Assembly (NCBI GenBank): GCA_028826165.1
Contig: JAPDFW010000023.1
Span: 1-64,000 of the forward strand
DNA: 64,000 nucleotides
Source of the DNA: Anaeramoeba ignava
Lineage: Eukaryota; Metamonada; Anaeramoebidae
Reading direction: 5' to 3'
A program made the position numbers and the translations under genes. Within the stretch, counting starts at the first letter, position 1, and each line of letters begins with the position of its first letter. Below the pieces are notes generated by a model. It had not been told where the DNA came from. It saw only the letters and a program-made list of their open reading frames with translations, and ran no database searches. Below, piece by piece: positions 27,961 to 40,198 of the stretch.

Positions 27961-28484
27961 TTTATTTTTCGTTATTTTTGTTTTAAATTATCAACAACAA
28001 CAACAACAAGAACAATAACAACAATAAGAAATTTCCTTCAATAAATGTAAATTAAAATTAAAATTAAAAATTAAAAATTTAGAATTAATATTAATAAATT
28101 TATTTTGTTAATGAATAGTTTTTTTTGTTTTGATTATTGATATTGAAAGAAAAATTGATTTTAATATTATTATTAATATTAATATTGATTATTTTTTGAT
28201 TTTTTGATTTTTGATTACATTTTAAATAATTAAAAAGATTTTGTTAATTATTTTTGAATCTTATATTAATTAATTTAGAATCAATTAATTAATTATAAAT
28301 TCTTTTCATTTTTGATTTTTGATTTTTGATTTTTGATTTTTGATTTTTGATTTTATAAAGATTACATTAATTAAAATGTTTTTGAAAGTGAATATATTTT
28401 TGTTTTTGTTTTTAAAAAATAAAAGCACTAATCAAAATTTTCAATTTAAAACCTATTTAACCTAATAAAAAATAATAAATAAAT
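27961..28484. other. AT-rich DNA with short simple repeats
   Basis: Contains an (AAC)n run near 27990-28010 and (TTTTTGA)n at about 28310-28350. No gene or RNA recognised. Confidence 0.5.
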
Positions 28485-28740
28485 AATTATAGAAAATAAA
28501 ATAAATATAAAATTAATAATAGAAATAAAATAATTAATTTAAAATTTATTATTTAATTATTTATAATTGAAATAAAAATAATAATAATTAAAATAATTAA
28601 ATAATTAATAATAAAAATAAATAATAAAATATAATTTTATAATTTAAAATAAATATAAAATTAATAATAGAAATAAAATAATTAATTTAAATTTATTATT
28701 TAATTATTTATAATTGAAATAGAAATAAAATTAAATTTTT
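28485..28740. repeat. AT-rich repeat family, copy 1
   Basis: AAATATAAAATTAATAATAGAAATAAAAT blocks occur twice here and again at 29413-29660, with shared AATAATAAAATATAATTTTATAATTTAAA. Confidence 0.6.
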
Positions 28741-28824
28741 AAATTTTTAAGTAAATAAATAAATAAATTTACTTTTGAATTGAATTGAATTGAATTTGAA
28801 TTGGATTGAATTGGATTGGATTGG

Positions 28825-29410
28825 ATTGAATATTTTATTAGTTTTTGAGATTTCCTTTCATTTTGTGAAGGTAATTTTTATTTTTATTTTATTTTATTTT
28901 TATTTTTATTTTTATTTTTATATTTATTCTCTGAAAAAAATGAAAAATGAAAAAAATGAAAAATGAAAAATGAAAATTAGAAAAATAATTTATTTATTAA
29001 TTATTAATGATATTTTCCAAATCAAAAATCCATTTATTTATAAATAAAAATATAAATAAAAATAATTTGGAATAAATTAATAAATGAATAATAAATAAAT
29101 AAATAAATAATCAGATAAATTGAATCTAATATAATCTAATCTAATCTAAATGAAGTGAAAAAGAAGTTTCATTAATTCAATAAATAAATAAATAATTAAT
29201 TAATTTTGGTAAATTGTGGATTATAAATAATGATTTTTTTTTTGGAAGAATTGAAAATGAATAAAATAAAGATTTTATCTAATATAAATATAAGTAAAAT
29301 TAATTAATTAATTTATAAATTTATAAATTTTGTGAATTAAAATAAACTTACAAGTAAATTAGTTAATAAAGTAGTTTTGGATTTAGATATTAAATTGTCT
29401 TGAAATAAAA
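28825..29410. repeat. Dispersed block, copy 2
   Basis: Same ordered landmarks as copy 1 at 24981-25692, shorter simple repeats between them. The GC-rich islands and the 12-bp minisatellite lie between the two copies. Confidence 0.7.
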
Positions 29411-29412
29411 AG

Positions 29413-29660
29413 TTTTCAAAATAAATAAAAATAATTAAATAATTAATAATAAAAATAAATAATAAAATATAATTTTATAATTTAAAATAAATATAAAATT
29501 AATAATAGAAATAAAATAAATAATTTAAATTTATTAATAATAAAAATAAATAATAAAATATAATTTTATAATTTAAATTAAATATAAAATTAAGAATAGA
29601 AATAAAATCAATAATTTAAATTTATTAATAATAAAAATAAATAATAAAATAATAAAATGA
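29413..29660. repeat. AT-rich repeat family, copy 2
   Basis: Two tandem units of the family described at 28485-28740. Confidence 0.6.
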
Positions 29661-30064
29661 TAAATATTTTAAAATGAATACAGACATTTTAAGGAATTCC
29701 AAAAACTTATAAAAAAATTAATAATCAATTTTTATTTTTATTTTTATTTTTATGGAATATTTTGAATCAATAAAAAGAAAAGAAAAGAAAAAGAAAAATT
29801 GGATTTTTAATTTATTTATTTTAGATAAAAATATTAAAAGAAATGAAACAAACAAAACAAAACAAATTTGATGATTTTTTTTTGTTTCTAAATAAAACAT
29901 ATAAAAATAATATCAATTTGATTTTTTTTATATTTATATTTAGATTTTTATTTTCAGAACAAATTATCAATAGATTTTGAATTTTGATTTAATTTAAATT
30001 TGGATTTTAATTTTGAATTTAAATTTTTAAATTTGATTTAAATTTAAAATTTTTTGAAATTTAA
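29661..30064. other. AT-rich DNA, no gene recognised
   Basis: Short AT repeats. A 60-codon minus-strand frame at 29718-29900 has no recognisable feature and I regard it as chance. Confidence 0.5.
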
Positions 30065-30310
30065 ATTTTGAAAATGGAAAAAAATGAAATGAATTAGAAA
30101 TAAATTATTGATTGATTATTAATTAATTGATTGATATTTTCCAAAATCAAAATTTATTTAATAAAAATAAAATAATTTAAAATAATAAATAAATAATAGA
30201 TAATAATCAGATAAATTGAATCTAAATGAAGTGAAAAAGAAATTTAATTAATTACCTTTGATAAATTATAAATATAAATAATGATATAAATAAGTATAAA
30301 TTTAGATTTT
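30065..30310. repeat. Dispersed block, partial copy 3
   Basis: Matches the middle of copies 1 and 2: ATGATATTTTCCAAA-like, CAGATAAATTGAATCTA, GAAGTGAAAAAGAA and TAATGATATAAATA landmarks in the same order. Confidence 0.6.
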
Positions 30311-30319
30311 TGAAATTAT

Positions 30320-31925
30320 TGATTTTTTATTTTTGAATTTAAATTATTAAATTATTTATTATAAATTTGTTTATAATATATATAAATAAATTGATTTTTA
30401 TTTTTAATTTAAATTATAAATAAATTGAAAATTAAATTTATATATTTTATATATAGAGAGAAATTGATTTTTTATTTTTTGAATATAAATTATAAATAAA
30501 TTGAAAATTAAATTAATAAATTATTTTATTATAAATTTGTTTATAATATATATAAATAAATTGATTTTTTTATTTTTAATTTAAATTATAAATAAATTAA
30601 AAATAAATTTATATATTTTATATATAGAGAGAAATTGATTTTTATTTTTGAATATAAATTAAATAAATAAATTGAAATTAAATGAAATTAAATTATTCAA
30701 ATTATAAATTAAATTTTATATAAATATATATAAATTTTGATTTTTATTTTAAATTGAAAATTATAAATAAATTGAAAATTATATTTAAAATAAAATTTAA
30801 AATAAATTAAATTTTTTATATATAAATGAAAATAAATTGATTTTTATTTTTGAATATAAATTATAAATAAAATCCAAAAAAATTAAATTAATAAATTATT
30901 TTATTATAAATTTTATTTATATTATATATATAAATAAATTGATTTTTATTTTTTTAATTTAAATTATAAATAAATTAAAATTAAATTTATATATTTTATA
31001 TATATAGAGAGAAATTGATTTTTATTTTTGAATATAAATTATAAATAAATTGGAAATTAAATTAATAAATTATTTTATTATAAATTTGTTTATAATATAT
31101 AAATAAATTGATTTTTATTTTTAATTTAAATTATAAATAAATTGAAAATAAATTTATATATTTTATATATAGAGAGAAATTGATTTTTATTTTTTTGAAT
31201 ATAAATTATAAATAAATTGGAAATTAAATTAATAAATTATTTTATTATAAATTTGTTTTATAATATATATAAATAAATTGATTTTTTATTTTGAATTTAA
31301 ATTATAAATAAATTGAAAATTAAATTTATATATTTTTATATATAGAGAGAAATTGATTTTTATTTTTGAATATAAATTATAAATAAATTGAAAATTAAAT
31401 TAATTAAATTATTTTATTATAAATTTGTTTTATATATATATAAATAAATTTTTATTTTTTTTTAAATTTAAATTAAAATAAAATTAAAAAAAAAATAATT
31501 TTATATATTTTATATATAGAGAGAAATTGATTTTTATTTTTGAATATAAATTATAAAAATAAATTGAAAATTAAATTAATTAATTATTTTTATTATAAAT
31601 TTGTTTTAAATATATATAAAAAAATTGATTTTTATTTTAAATTTAAATTATAAATAAATTAAAAATTAAATTTATATATTTTATATATAGAGAGAAATTG
31701 ATTTTTATTTTTGAATATAAATTATAAATAAATTGAAATTAAATTAATTAATTATTTTATTATAAATTTGTTTTATAATATATAAAATAAATTGATTTTT
31801 TATTTTTAATTTAAATTATAAATAAATTGAAAATTAAATTTATATATTTTATATATAGAGAGAAATTGATTTTTATTTTTGAATATAAATTATAAATAAA
31901 TTGAAATTCAAATTAATTATATAAA
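30320..31925. repeat. 165-174-bp dimeric satellite
   Basis: The anchor TATATAGAGAGAAATTG occurs at about 30455, 30626, 31006, 31171, 31344, 31518, 31689 and 31857. Spacings are 171, 380 (two units with a mutated anchor), 165, 173, 174, 171 and 168 bp. Each unit has two related halves: both contain AAATTGATTTTTATTTTT and AAATTATAAATAAATTGAAA. The array ends where the composite satellite begins. Confidence 0.9.
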
Positions 31926-31960
31926 TATTAAAAATGAAAATGAATTGAAATGAAATGAAA

Positions 31961-33532
31961 TTAAATTATATTTAAAATAAATTAAATTGTAAATGAAATT
32001 AAAATGAAATTTTGAATAAAATAATAAATGAAAATAAATAAATAATTATTCTAAAAATATAAAAAGAATTACAAAATAAAAATCAAATCCAAAAAGAATA
32101 TTTAATAAAAATATATTTTTATTAATATATTTATTATTCTGATATTATATTTATTATATTATTTATTAATATAATATTGATAATAAATTTGATTCCATTA
32201 TTATATTAATTTTGAATATATATTTTGATTTAATATTTATTATTTAAAAATGTTTAAAATATATAAATTGGAATAAAATTTGATTTTTTTATTTTTTTTG
32301 ATTTATATTTATATAAATTGAAATAAAGTTGATAAAAATATTATTTATTTTGATTTATACTTTTAAAAATTTATTTTTATTTTTAAACATTTTATATTAT
32401 ATATATTTTGAATTTATATTTATTATTATATATTTATTAATTATATATTCATTCATTATATTTATATAATATAATTAATATTCATTTTTATTTATTATTT
32501 TTCATTTCAAATTTATTTATTTTAATAATTAATAATAATAAATTTTGATTTATAATTAATTAATTAATTAATTTTAATATTTTTATTTTATTAATAATTC
32601 AATTATTATTTTCAAAATTTATTTTTATTTATTTTATTAATTTTATTTTTGATTTTTCAAAATTCATTTACACAAAATAAAATGAAAATAAAATAAATTA
32701 CAATTAAAAATATTTTATTTATTTAATTTATAAAATATAAAATATGAATTAAATTGAATTAAAATTAAATTAAATTGAAAATTAAAATGAAAATAGAAAT
32801 TAAATTGTAAAATGAAAATGAAATTGAAAATGAAAATTAAATTAAAATTGAAAATGAAATTGCAAATAAATAAATAAATAAATAAATAGAAGAAGAAGAA
32901 AAAGAAGATAAAATATATATTATATTTTAAAAATTGATTATTAATAATTAAATTAATAAAAAAAAACAAAAATTAAAATTAAATTAAATTAAATTAAATT
33001 AAAATAAATATTTATTTATAAATATTTTAATTTACAAAATACTAAAAATATATATATCAAATATAAAAATAAATTTCAAAATTAAAAACATAAATTAAAA
33101 ATAAAAATAAAAAATAAATTAAATTATGAATAAATTATGAATAAATTATTATTAATCCCCTTATGCTCCTTCAACCCAAACCAATTTTAATTTACTTTTT
33201 ATTTCCTTTATAAATTAACTATAAATGAAATTGAATATAAATTTGAATTAAAATAAATGTAAATCAAATGGAATTATGTTGTAAATTAATTCAAAACATA
33301 CTTCAATTTTGTTTTACAATTAAAGTGAAATAATTATTTTATATTAAATCAAATAAAAAATATAATAAAATAACTCAATTCAATATTGGTTTATTTTTTG
33401 TTCTATTTTAATTCAAAATAATTGAAAATCAAAATAAATCAATGAAAATCAAATAAAATTGAAATAAAATTGAAAAATAACTTTTTAAACATAAATTCGT
33501 TTTAATAAATAAATAAAATGAAAATAAAATAA
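31961..33532. repeat. Satellite core 1 (long form with GC box)
   Basis: Full-length core from TTAAATTATATTTAAAATAA to AAAATGTAATTT, with the GC box at 33157. Confidence 0.85.
33157..33183. promoter_or_regulatory. GC box of satellite core 1
   Basis: A CCCCTTATG-type box, the most diverged of five copies (GCTCC instead of GCCCC; ACCAAT at the end). Possible protein-binding site, by inference only. Confidence 0.35.
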
Positions 33533-35140
33533 AATGTAATTTAATTTAATGAAATTAAATTGATTTTATTAATTTAATTTAATTATAAATTGAATTAATT
33601 GTTTATTTATTTAATTGTAAATTGAATTATTTTATATTTAATTGTAATTGAATTTATTTATAAATTAAATTGAATTATTTATTTAATTTAATTGTAAATT
33701 GAATTAATTATTTATTTAATTTAATTGTAAATTGAATTAATTATTTATTTAATTTAATTGTAAATTGAATTGAATTTATTTAATTTAATTGTAAATTGAA
33801 TTATTTATTTAATTTAATTGTAAATTGAATTAATTTATTTAATTTAATTGTAAATTGAATTAATTTATTTAATTTAATTGTAAATTGAATTATATTTATT
33901 TAATTTAATTGTAAATTGAATTATATTTATTTAATTTAATTGTAAATTGAATTTATTTAATTTATTTAATTTAATTTATTTAATAAATTGAATTAATTAT
34001 TTTATTTAATTTAATTTAAATTAAATTTAATTAATTTTAATTTAATTGTAAAATTGAATTAAATTTATTTAATTGTAAATTGAATTATATTTATTTATTT
34101 AATTTAATTGTAAATTGAATTATATTTATTTAATTTAATTGTAAATTATATTTATTAATTTAATTGTAAATTGAATTTAATTTATTTAATTTAATTGTAA
34201 ATTGAATTGAATTTATTTAATTTAATTGTAAATTGAATTTATTTATTTAATTGTAAATTGAATTAATTTATTTAATTTAATTGTAAATTGAATTTATTTA
34301 TTTAATTTAATTGTAAATTGAATTATTTATTTATTTAATTGTAAATTAATTGAATTTTTATTTAATTTAATTGTAAATTGAATTTTATTTATTTAATTTA
34401 ATTGTAAATTGAATTTATTTTATTTAATTGTAAATTGAATTATATTTATTTAATTTAATTGTAAATTGAATTATATTTATTTAATTTAATTGTAAAATTG
34501 AATTTATTTATTTAATTTAATTGTAAAATTGAATTTATTTATTTAATTTAATTGTAAATTGAATTATATTTATTTAATTTAATTGTAATTTTAAATTAAT
34601 TTAATTTAATTTAATTGTAAATTGAATTAAATTCAAAATAAAAATAAAAAGAAAAATTTAATTAAAAATGAAAAATTGAAATGAATATTGATTGAATTTT
34701 TTTAATTTATTTGTAAAATTGAATTAATTTATTTAATTTAATTGTAAATTGAATTTATTTATTTAATTCAAATTGAATTTAAAATTCAAATTGAATTTTC
34801 AAAAATTGAATTGTAAATTGAAATTAAAATTTAATTTAAATCCAAATTAAATTAAATTGTAAATTGAAATTATTTAATTAAATTCAAATTCAAAATTCAA
34901 ATTAAAAAATTTAATTTAATTCAAATTGAATTTATTTAATTTAATTGTAAATTGAATTTATTTATTTATTTAATTTAATTCAAAATTGAATTTTTTATTT
35001 ATTTAATTTAATTTAAATTGAATTTATTAATTTAATTGTAAATTGAATTTATTAATTTAATTGTAAATTGAATTTATTAATTTAATTGTAAATTGAATTT
35101 ATTAATTTAATTGTAAATTGAATTTATTAATTTAAAATTA
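33533..35140. repeat. AATTGTAAATTGAA array 1
   Basis: Units of 22-25 bp built on TTTAATTTAATTGTAAATTGAA, with irregular spacers. The right part (34640-35000) is degenerate. Confidence 0.85.
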
Positions 35141-35378
35141 AATTGCTTAATTCAAAATAAAAATAATAAAAATCAAAAAATAAATCAAAATGAAATTCAA
35201 TTGATTTTTGTGTTCAAATCAATTATAAAAAATTCAAATTAAATTGAAAATTTAAAAATTCAAATTCAAATTCAAATTCAAATTCAAATTCAAATTAAAT
35301 TCAAATTAAATCCAAATTAAATTCAAATTTAAATTCAAAATGAAAATGAAAATGAAAATGAAAAAAATGAAAATGAAA
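35141..35378. repeat. Degenerate spacer and AAATTC array 1
   Basis: Spacer-like CAAAATAAAAATAATAA, then repeated AAATTC/AAATTAAATTC. Confidence 0.7.
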
Positions 35379-36909
35379 TTAAATTATATTTAAAATAAAT
35401 TAAATTGTAAATGAAATTAAATGAAATTTGAATAAAATAATAAATAAAAATAAATAAATAATTATTCTAAAAATAAAAGAATTACAAAATAAAAATCAAA
35501 TCCAAAAAGAATATTTAATAAAATATATTTTATTAATAAATTTATTATTCTGATATTATATTTATTATATTATTTATTAATATAATATTGATAATAAATT
35601 TGATTTCATTATTATATTAATTTTGAATATATATTTTGATTTAATATTTATTATTGAAAATGTTTAAAATATAAATTGAATAAAATTTGATTTTTATTTT
35701 TGATTTATATTTATATAAATTGAAATAAAGTTGATAAAAATATTATTTATTTTGATTTATACTTTTAAAAATTTATTTTTATTTTTAAACATTTTATATT
35801 ATATATATTTTGAATTGATATTTATTATTATATATTTATTAATTATATATCCATTCATTATATTTATATAATATAATTAATATTCATTTTTATTTTTATT
35901 TTCATTTTCAAATTTATTTATTTTAATAATTAATAATAATAAATTTTGATTTATAATTAATTAATTAATTAATTCTAATATTTTTATTTTATTAATAATT
36001 CAATTATTATTTTCAAAATTTATTTTTATTTTATTAATTTTATTTTTGATTTTTCAAAATTTAATTTACACACAAAAATAAAATGAAAATAAAATAAATT
36101 ACAATTAAAAATATTTTATTTATTTAATTTATAAAATATAAAATATGAATTAAATTGAATTAAAATTAAATTAAATTGAAAATTAAAATGAAAATAGAAA
36201 TTAAATTGGAAAATGAATTTGAAATTGAAATTAAATTAAATTAAATTGAAAATGAAATAAATAAATAAATAAATAAATAGAAAAGAAGATAAAATATATA
36301 TTATATTTTAAAAATTGATTATTAATTCTAAATTAATAAAAAACAAAATTAAATTAAATTAAATTAAATTAAATTAAAATTAAAATAAATATTTATTTAT
36401 AAATATTTTAATTTACAAAATACTAAAAATATATATATCAAATATAAAAATAAATTTCAAAATTAAAAACATAAATTAAAAATAAAAATAAAAAATAAAT
36501 TAAATTATGAATAAATTATGAATAAATTATTATTAATCCCCTTATGCCCCTTCAACCCCAACCAATTTTAATTTCCTTTTATTTCCTTTATAAATTAACT
36601 ATAAATGAAATTGAATATAGATTTGAATTGAAATAAATATGAATTAAATGAAATTCTGTTTTAAATTAATTCAAAACATAATTCAATTTTGTTATATAAT
36701 TGAAGTGAAATAATTGTTTTATATTAAATCAAATAAAAAATATAATAAAATAACTTTATTCAATATTGATTTACTTTTTGTTCTGTTTTAATTCAAAATA
36801 ATTGAAAATCAAAATAAATCAATGAAAATCAAATAAAAATCAAATAAAATTGAAAAATAAGTGTTTGAACATAAATTCATTTTATTGATAAATAAATAAA
36901 ATGAAAACA
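35379..36909. repeat. Satellite core 2 (long form with GC box)
   Basis: Full core with the GC box at 36538. Confidence 0.85.
36538..36565. promoter_or_regulatory. GC box of satellite core 2
   Basis: CCCCTTATGCCCC followed by TTCAACCCC and AACCAAT. Confidence 0.35.
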
Positions 36910-37216
36910 AAATGTAATTTAATTTGATTTAATTGTAAATTGAATTAATTTTTGATTTAATTGTAAATTGAATTATTTATTTAATTTAATTGTAAATTGA
37001 ATTATATTTAATTGTAAATTGAATTTATTTAATTTAATTGTAAATTGAATTTATTTAATTTAATTGTAAATTGAATTTATTTATTAATTTAATTGTAAAT
37101 TGAATTGAATTTATTGAATTTAATTGTAAATTGAATTTATTTAATTTAATTGTAAATTGAATTACTTATTTAATTGTAAATTGAATTATTTATTTAATTT
37201 AATTGTAAATTGAATT
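36910..37216. repeat. AATTGTAAATTGAA array 2
   Basis: Shortest array, about a dozen units. Confidence 0.85.
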
Positions 37217-37814
37217 CAAAATAAAAATAATAAGAAAAATCAAAATAAAAATCAGAAATGAATATTGATTGATTTTTTTTGTGTTTATTTATTATGTAAA
37301 GTTGATTGTAATCTAAATTGAAAATTAAATTAAATTCAATTTAAATTCAAATCAAATTAAATTCAAATTCAAATTCAAATTAAATTCAAATCAAATTCAA
37401 ATCAAATTCAAATTCAAATTAAATTCAAATCAAATTCAAATTAAATTCAAATCAAATTCAAATCAAATTCAAATTCAAATTAAATTCAAATTAAATTCAA
37501 ATCAAATTCAAATTCAAATAAAATTAAAATCAAATCAAATTAAAATCAAATTAAAATCAAATTCAAATTAAATTTAAATTCAAATTCAATTTAAAATCAA
37601 ATTCAAATTAAATTCAAATTAAATTCAAATTCAATTCAAATTAAATTCAAATTAAATTAAATCCAAATCAAATTAAATTAAATCCAAATTCAAATTCAAA
37701 TTCAAATCAAATTCAAATCAAAATCAAATCAAATCAAATTCAAATTCAAATCAAATCCAAATCAAATTCAAATTCAAATCTAAATTGAAAATGAAAATGA
37801 AAATGAAAATGGAA
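37217..37814. repeat. Conserved 105-bp spacer plus AAATTC array 2
   Basis: The spacer (about 37217-37325, containing AATATTGATTGATTTTTTTTG and TATGTAAAGTTGATTGTAATC) is followed by about 480 bp of AAATTC and AAATCAAATTC words. Confidence 0.8.
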
Positions 37815-39310
37815 ATTAAATTAGATTTAAAATAAATTAAATTGTAAATGAAATTAAAATGAAATTTTGAATAAAATAATAAATGAAAATAAATAAATAA
37901 TTATTCTAAAAAATATAAAAAGAATTACAAAATAAAAAATCAAATCTAAAAAAAAGAATATTTAATAAAATATATTTTTATTAATATATTTATTATTCTT
38001 ATATTATATTTATTATATTATTTATTAATATAATATTGATAATAAATTTGATTCCATTATTATATTAATTTTGAATATATATTTTGATTTAATATTTATT
38101 ATTGGAAAAATGTTTAAAATATATAAATTAGAATAAAATTTGATTTTTTTTGTTTTTGATTTATATTTATATAAATTGAAATAAAGTTGATAAAAATATT
38201 ATTTATTTTGATTTATACTTTTAAAAATTTATTTTTATTTTTAAACATTTTACATTATATATATTTGGATTGATATTTATTATTATATATTTATTAATTA
38301 TATATTCATTTATTATATTTATATAATATAATTAATATTCATTTTTATTTATTATTTTTCATTTCAAATTTATTTATTTTAATAATTAATAATAATAAAT
38401 TTTGATTTATAATTAATTAATTAATTAATTCTAATATTTTTATTTTATTAATAATTCAATTATTGATTTTCAAAATTTATTTTTATTTATTAATTTTATT
38501 TTTGATTTTTCAAAAATTCATTTACACATAAAATAAAATGAAAATAAAATAAATTACAATTAAAAATATTTTATTTATTTAATTTATAAAATATAAATTG
38601 AAATTGAAATTGAAAATTAAAATTTAAATTAAAATTTAAGTTGAAAATTGAATATAATTGAATTAATATTAAATTAATTATTATTTAATATTTTATATAT
38701 TAATTATTTTTGAATGAAAATTAAATTATTATTTATAAATATTATTTATATTTTTGATAAAGAATAATAAAATAATAAAATAATAAAGAAATAAAAATAA
38801 TTAAAAACAACTATCAATTTTATATTTATTTTTCTCCTTTTTAATTTATAATTTTATTTTCTCCATTTCAAAAATACTTTTTATCTTTTAAAAATACTTT
38901 TTATCTTTTCTATTTTTCTCCTTTTTAATTTATAATTTTATTTTCTCCATTTCAAAAATACTTTTTATCTTTTTATTAAATTAAATTAAATTAAATTAAA
39001 TTAAATTAAATTAAATTAAATTAAATTAAATTAAATTAAATTAAATTAAATTAAAACTTTTAATTGTATTTTTGATTAATTTAAATTCAAAATATCTTTT
39101 ATTTATTTATTTATTAATTTTTGTTACAAAATTTTCAATAAATTAATTTAAAATGAGATTAATGAATAAAGAATAAATCAAATAAATAAATCAAATAAAA
39201 TGAATAGATATATAAATAGTTATTAATAATAATAATGAATATAAATAGAATATTTATTTAATATTAATTAATTATTAATTTAAATTTAATTTCATTTATT
39301 TTATAATTCA
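37815..39310. repeat. Satellite core 3 (B form, no GC box)
   Basis: The right half is replaced by a T/C-rich module with TTTCTCCATTTCAAAAATAC words in duplicate, a (TTAAA)n run at about 38975-39054 and a TAGATATATAAATAG segment. Confidence 0.8.
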
Positions 39311-39354
39311 AAATTAAATTCAAAATGAAAATGAAATTGAAATTGAAAATAAAA

Positions 39355-40198
39355 TGAAATTATATTTAAAATAAATTAAATTGTAAAATGAAATAAAAAT
39401 GAAATTTTGAATAAAATAATAAATGAAAATAAATAAATAATTATTCTAAAAATATAAAAAGAATTACAAAATAAAAATCAAATCTAAAAAGAATATTTAA
39501 TAAAATACATTTTTATTAATATATTTATTATTCTTATATTATATTTATTATATTATTTATTAATATAATATTGATAATAAATTTGATTTAATTATTATAT
39601 TAATTTTGAATATATATTTTGATTTAATATTTATTATTGAAAAATGTTTAAAATATATAAAATTAGAATAAAATTTGATTTTTATTTTTGATTTATATTT
39701 ATATAAATTGAAATTAAGTTGATAAAAATATTATTTATTTTGATTTATACTTTTAAAAATTTATTTTTATTTTTAAACATTTTATATTATATATATTTTG
39801 AATTGATATTTATTATTACATACATATTTATTAATTATATATTCATTATTTATATTTATATAATATAATTAATATTCATTTTTATTTATTATTTTTCATT
39901 TCTGAATTGAAATAAATGTAAATTAAATATAATTATGTTGTAAATTAATTCAAAATATACTTCAATTTTGTTTTACAATTGAAGTGAAATATTTGTTTTA
40001 TATTAAATCAAACAAAAATATAATAAAATAACTTAATTCAAAATAGATTTACTTTTTGTTCTGTTTTAATTCAAAATAATTGAAAATCAAAATAAATCAA
40101 TGAAAATCAAATAAAAATCAAATAAAATTGAAAAATAAGTGTTTGAACATAAATTCGTTTTGTTAATAAATAAATAAAATGAAAACAAAATGTAGAAT
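39355..40198. repeat. Satellite core 4 (internal deletion)
   Basis: The core jumps at about 39902 from TTTTTCATTTC to GAATTGAAATAAATG, removing the GC-box segment but keeping the right end. Confidence 0.8.

Noticed and set aside
33035-33060. Six-base TAG-TATTTT-GTAAAT motif conserved in the satellite cores, minus strand
   Set aside because: It recurs only because the cores are copies of each other; no coding sequence or other exons lie nearby.
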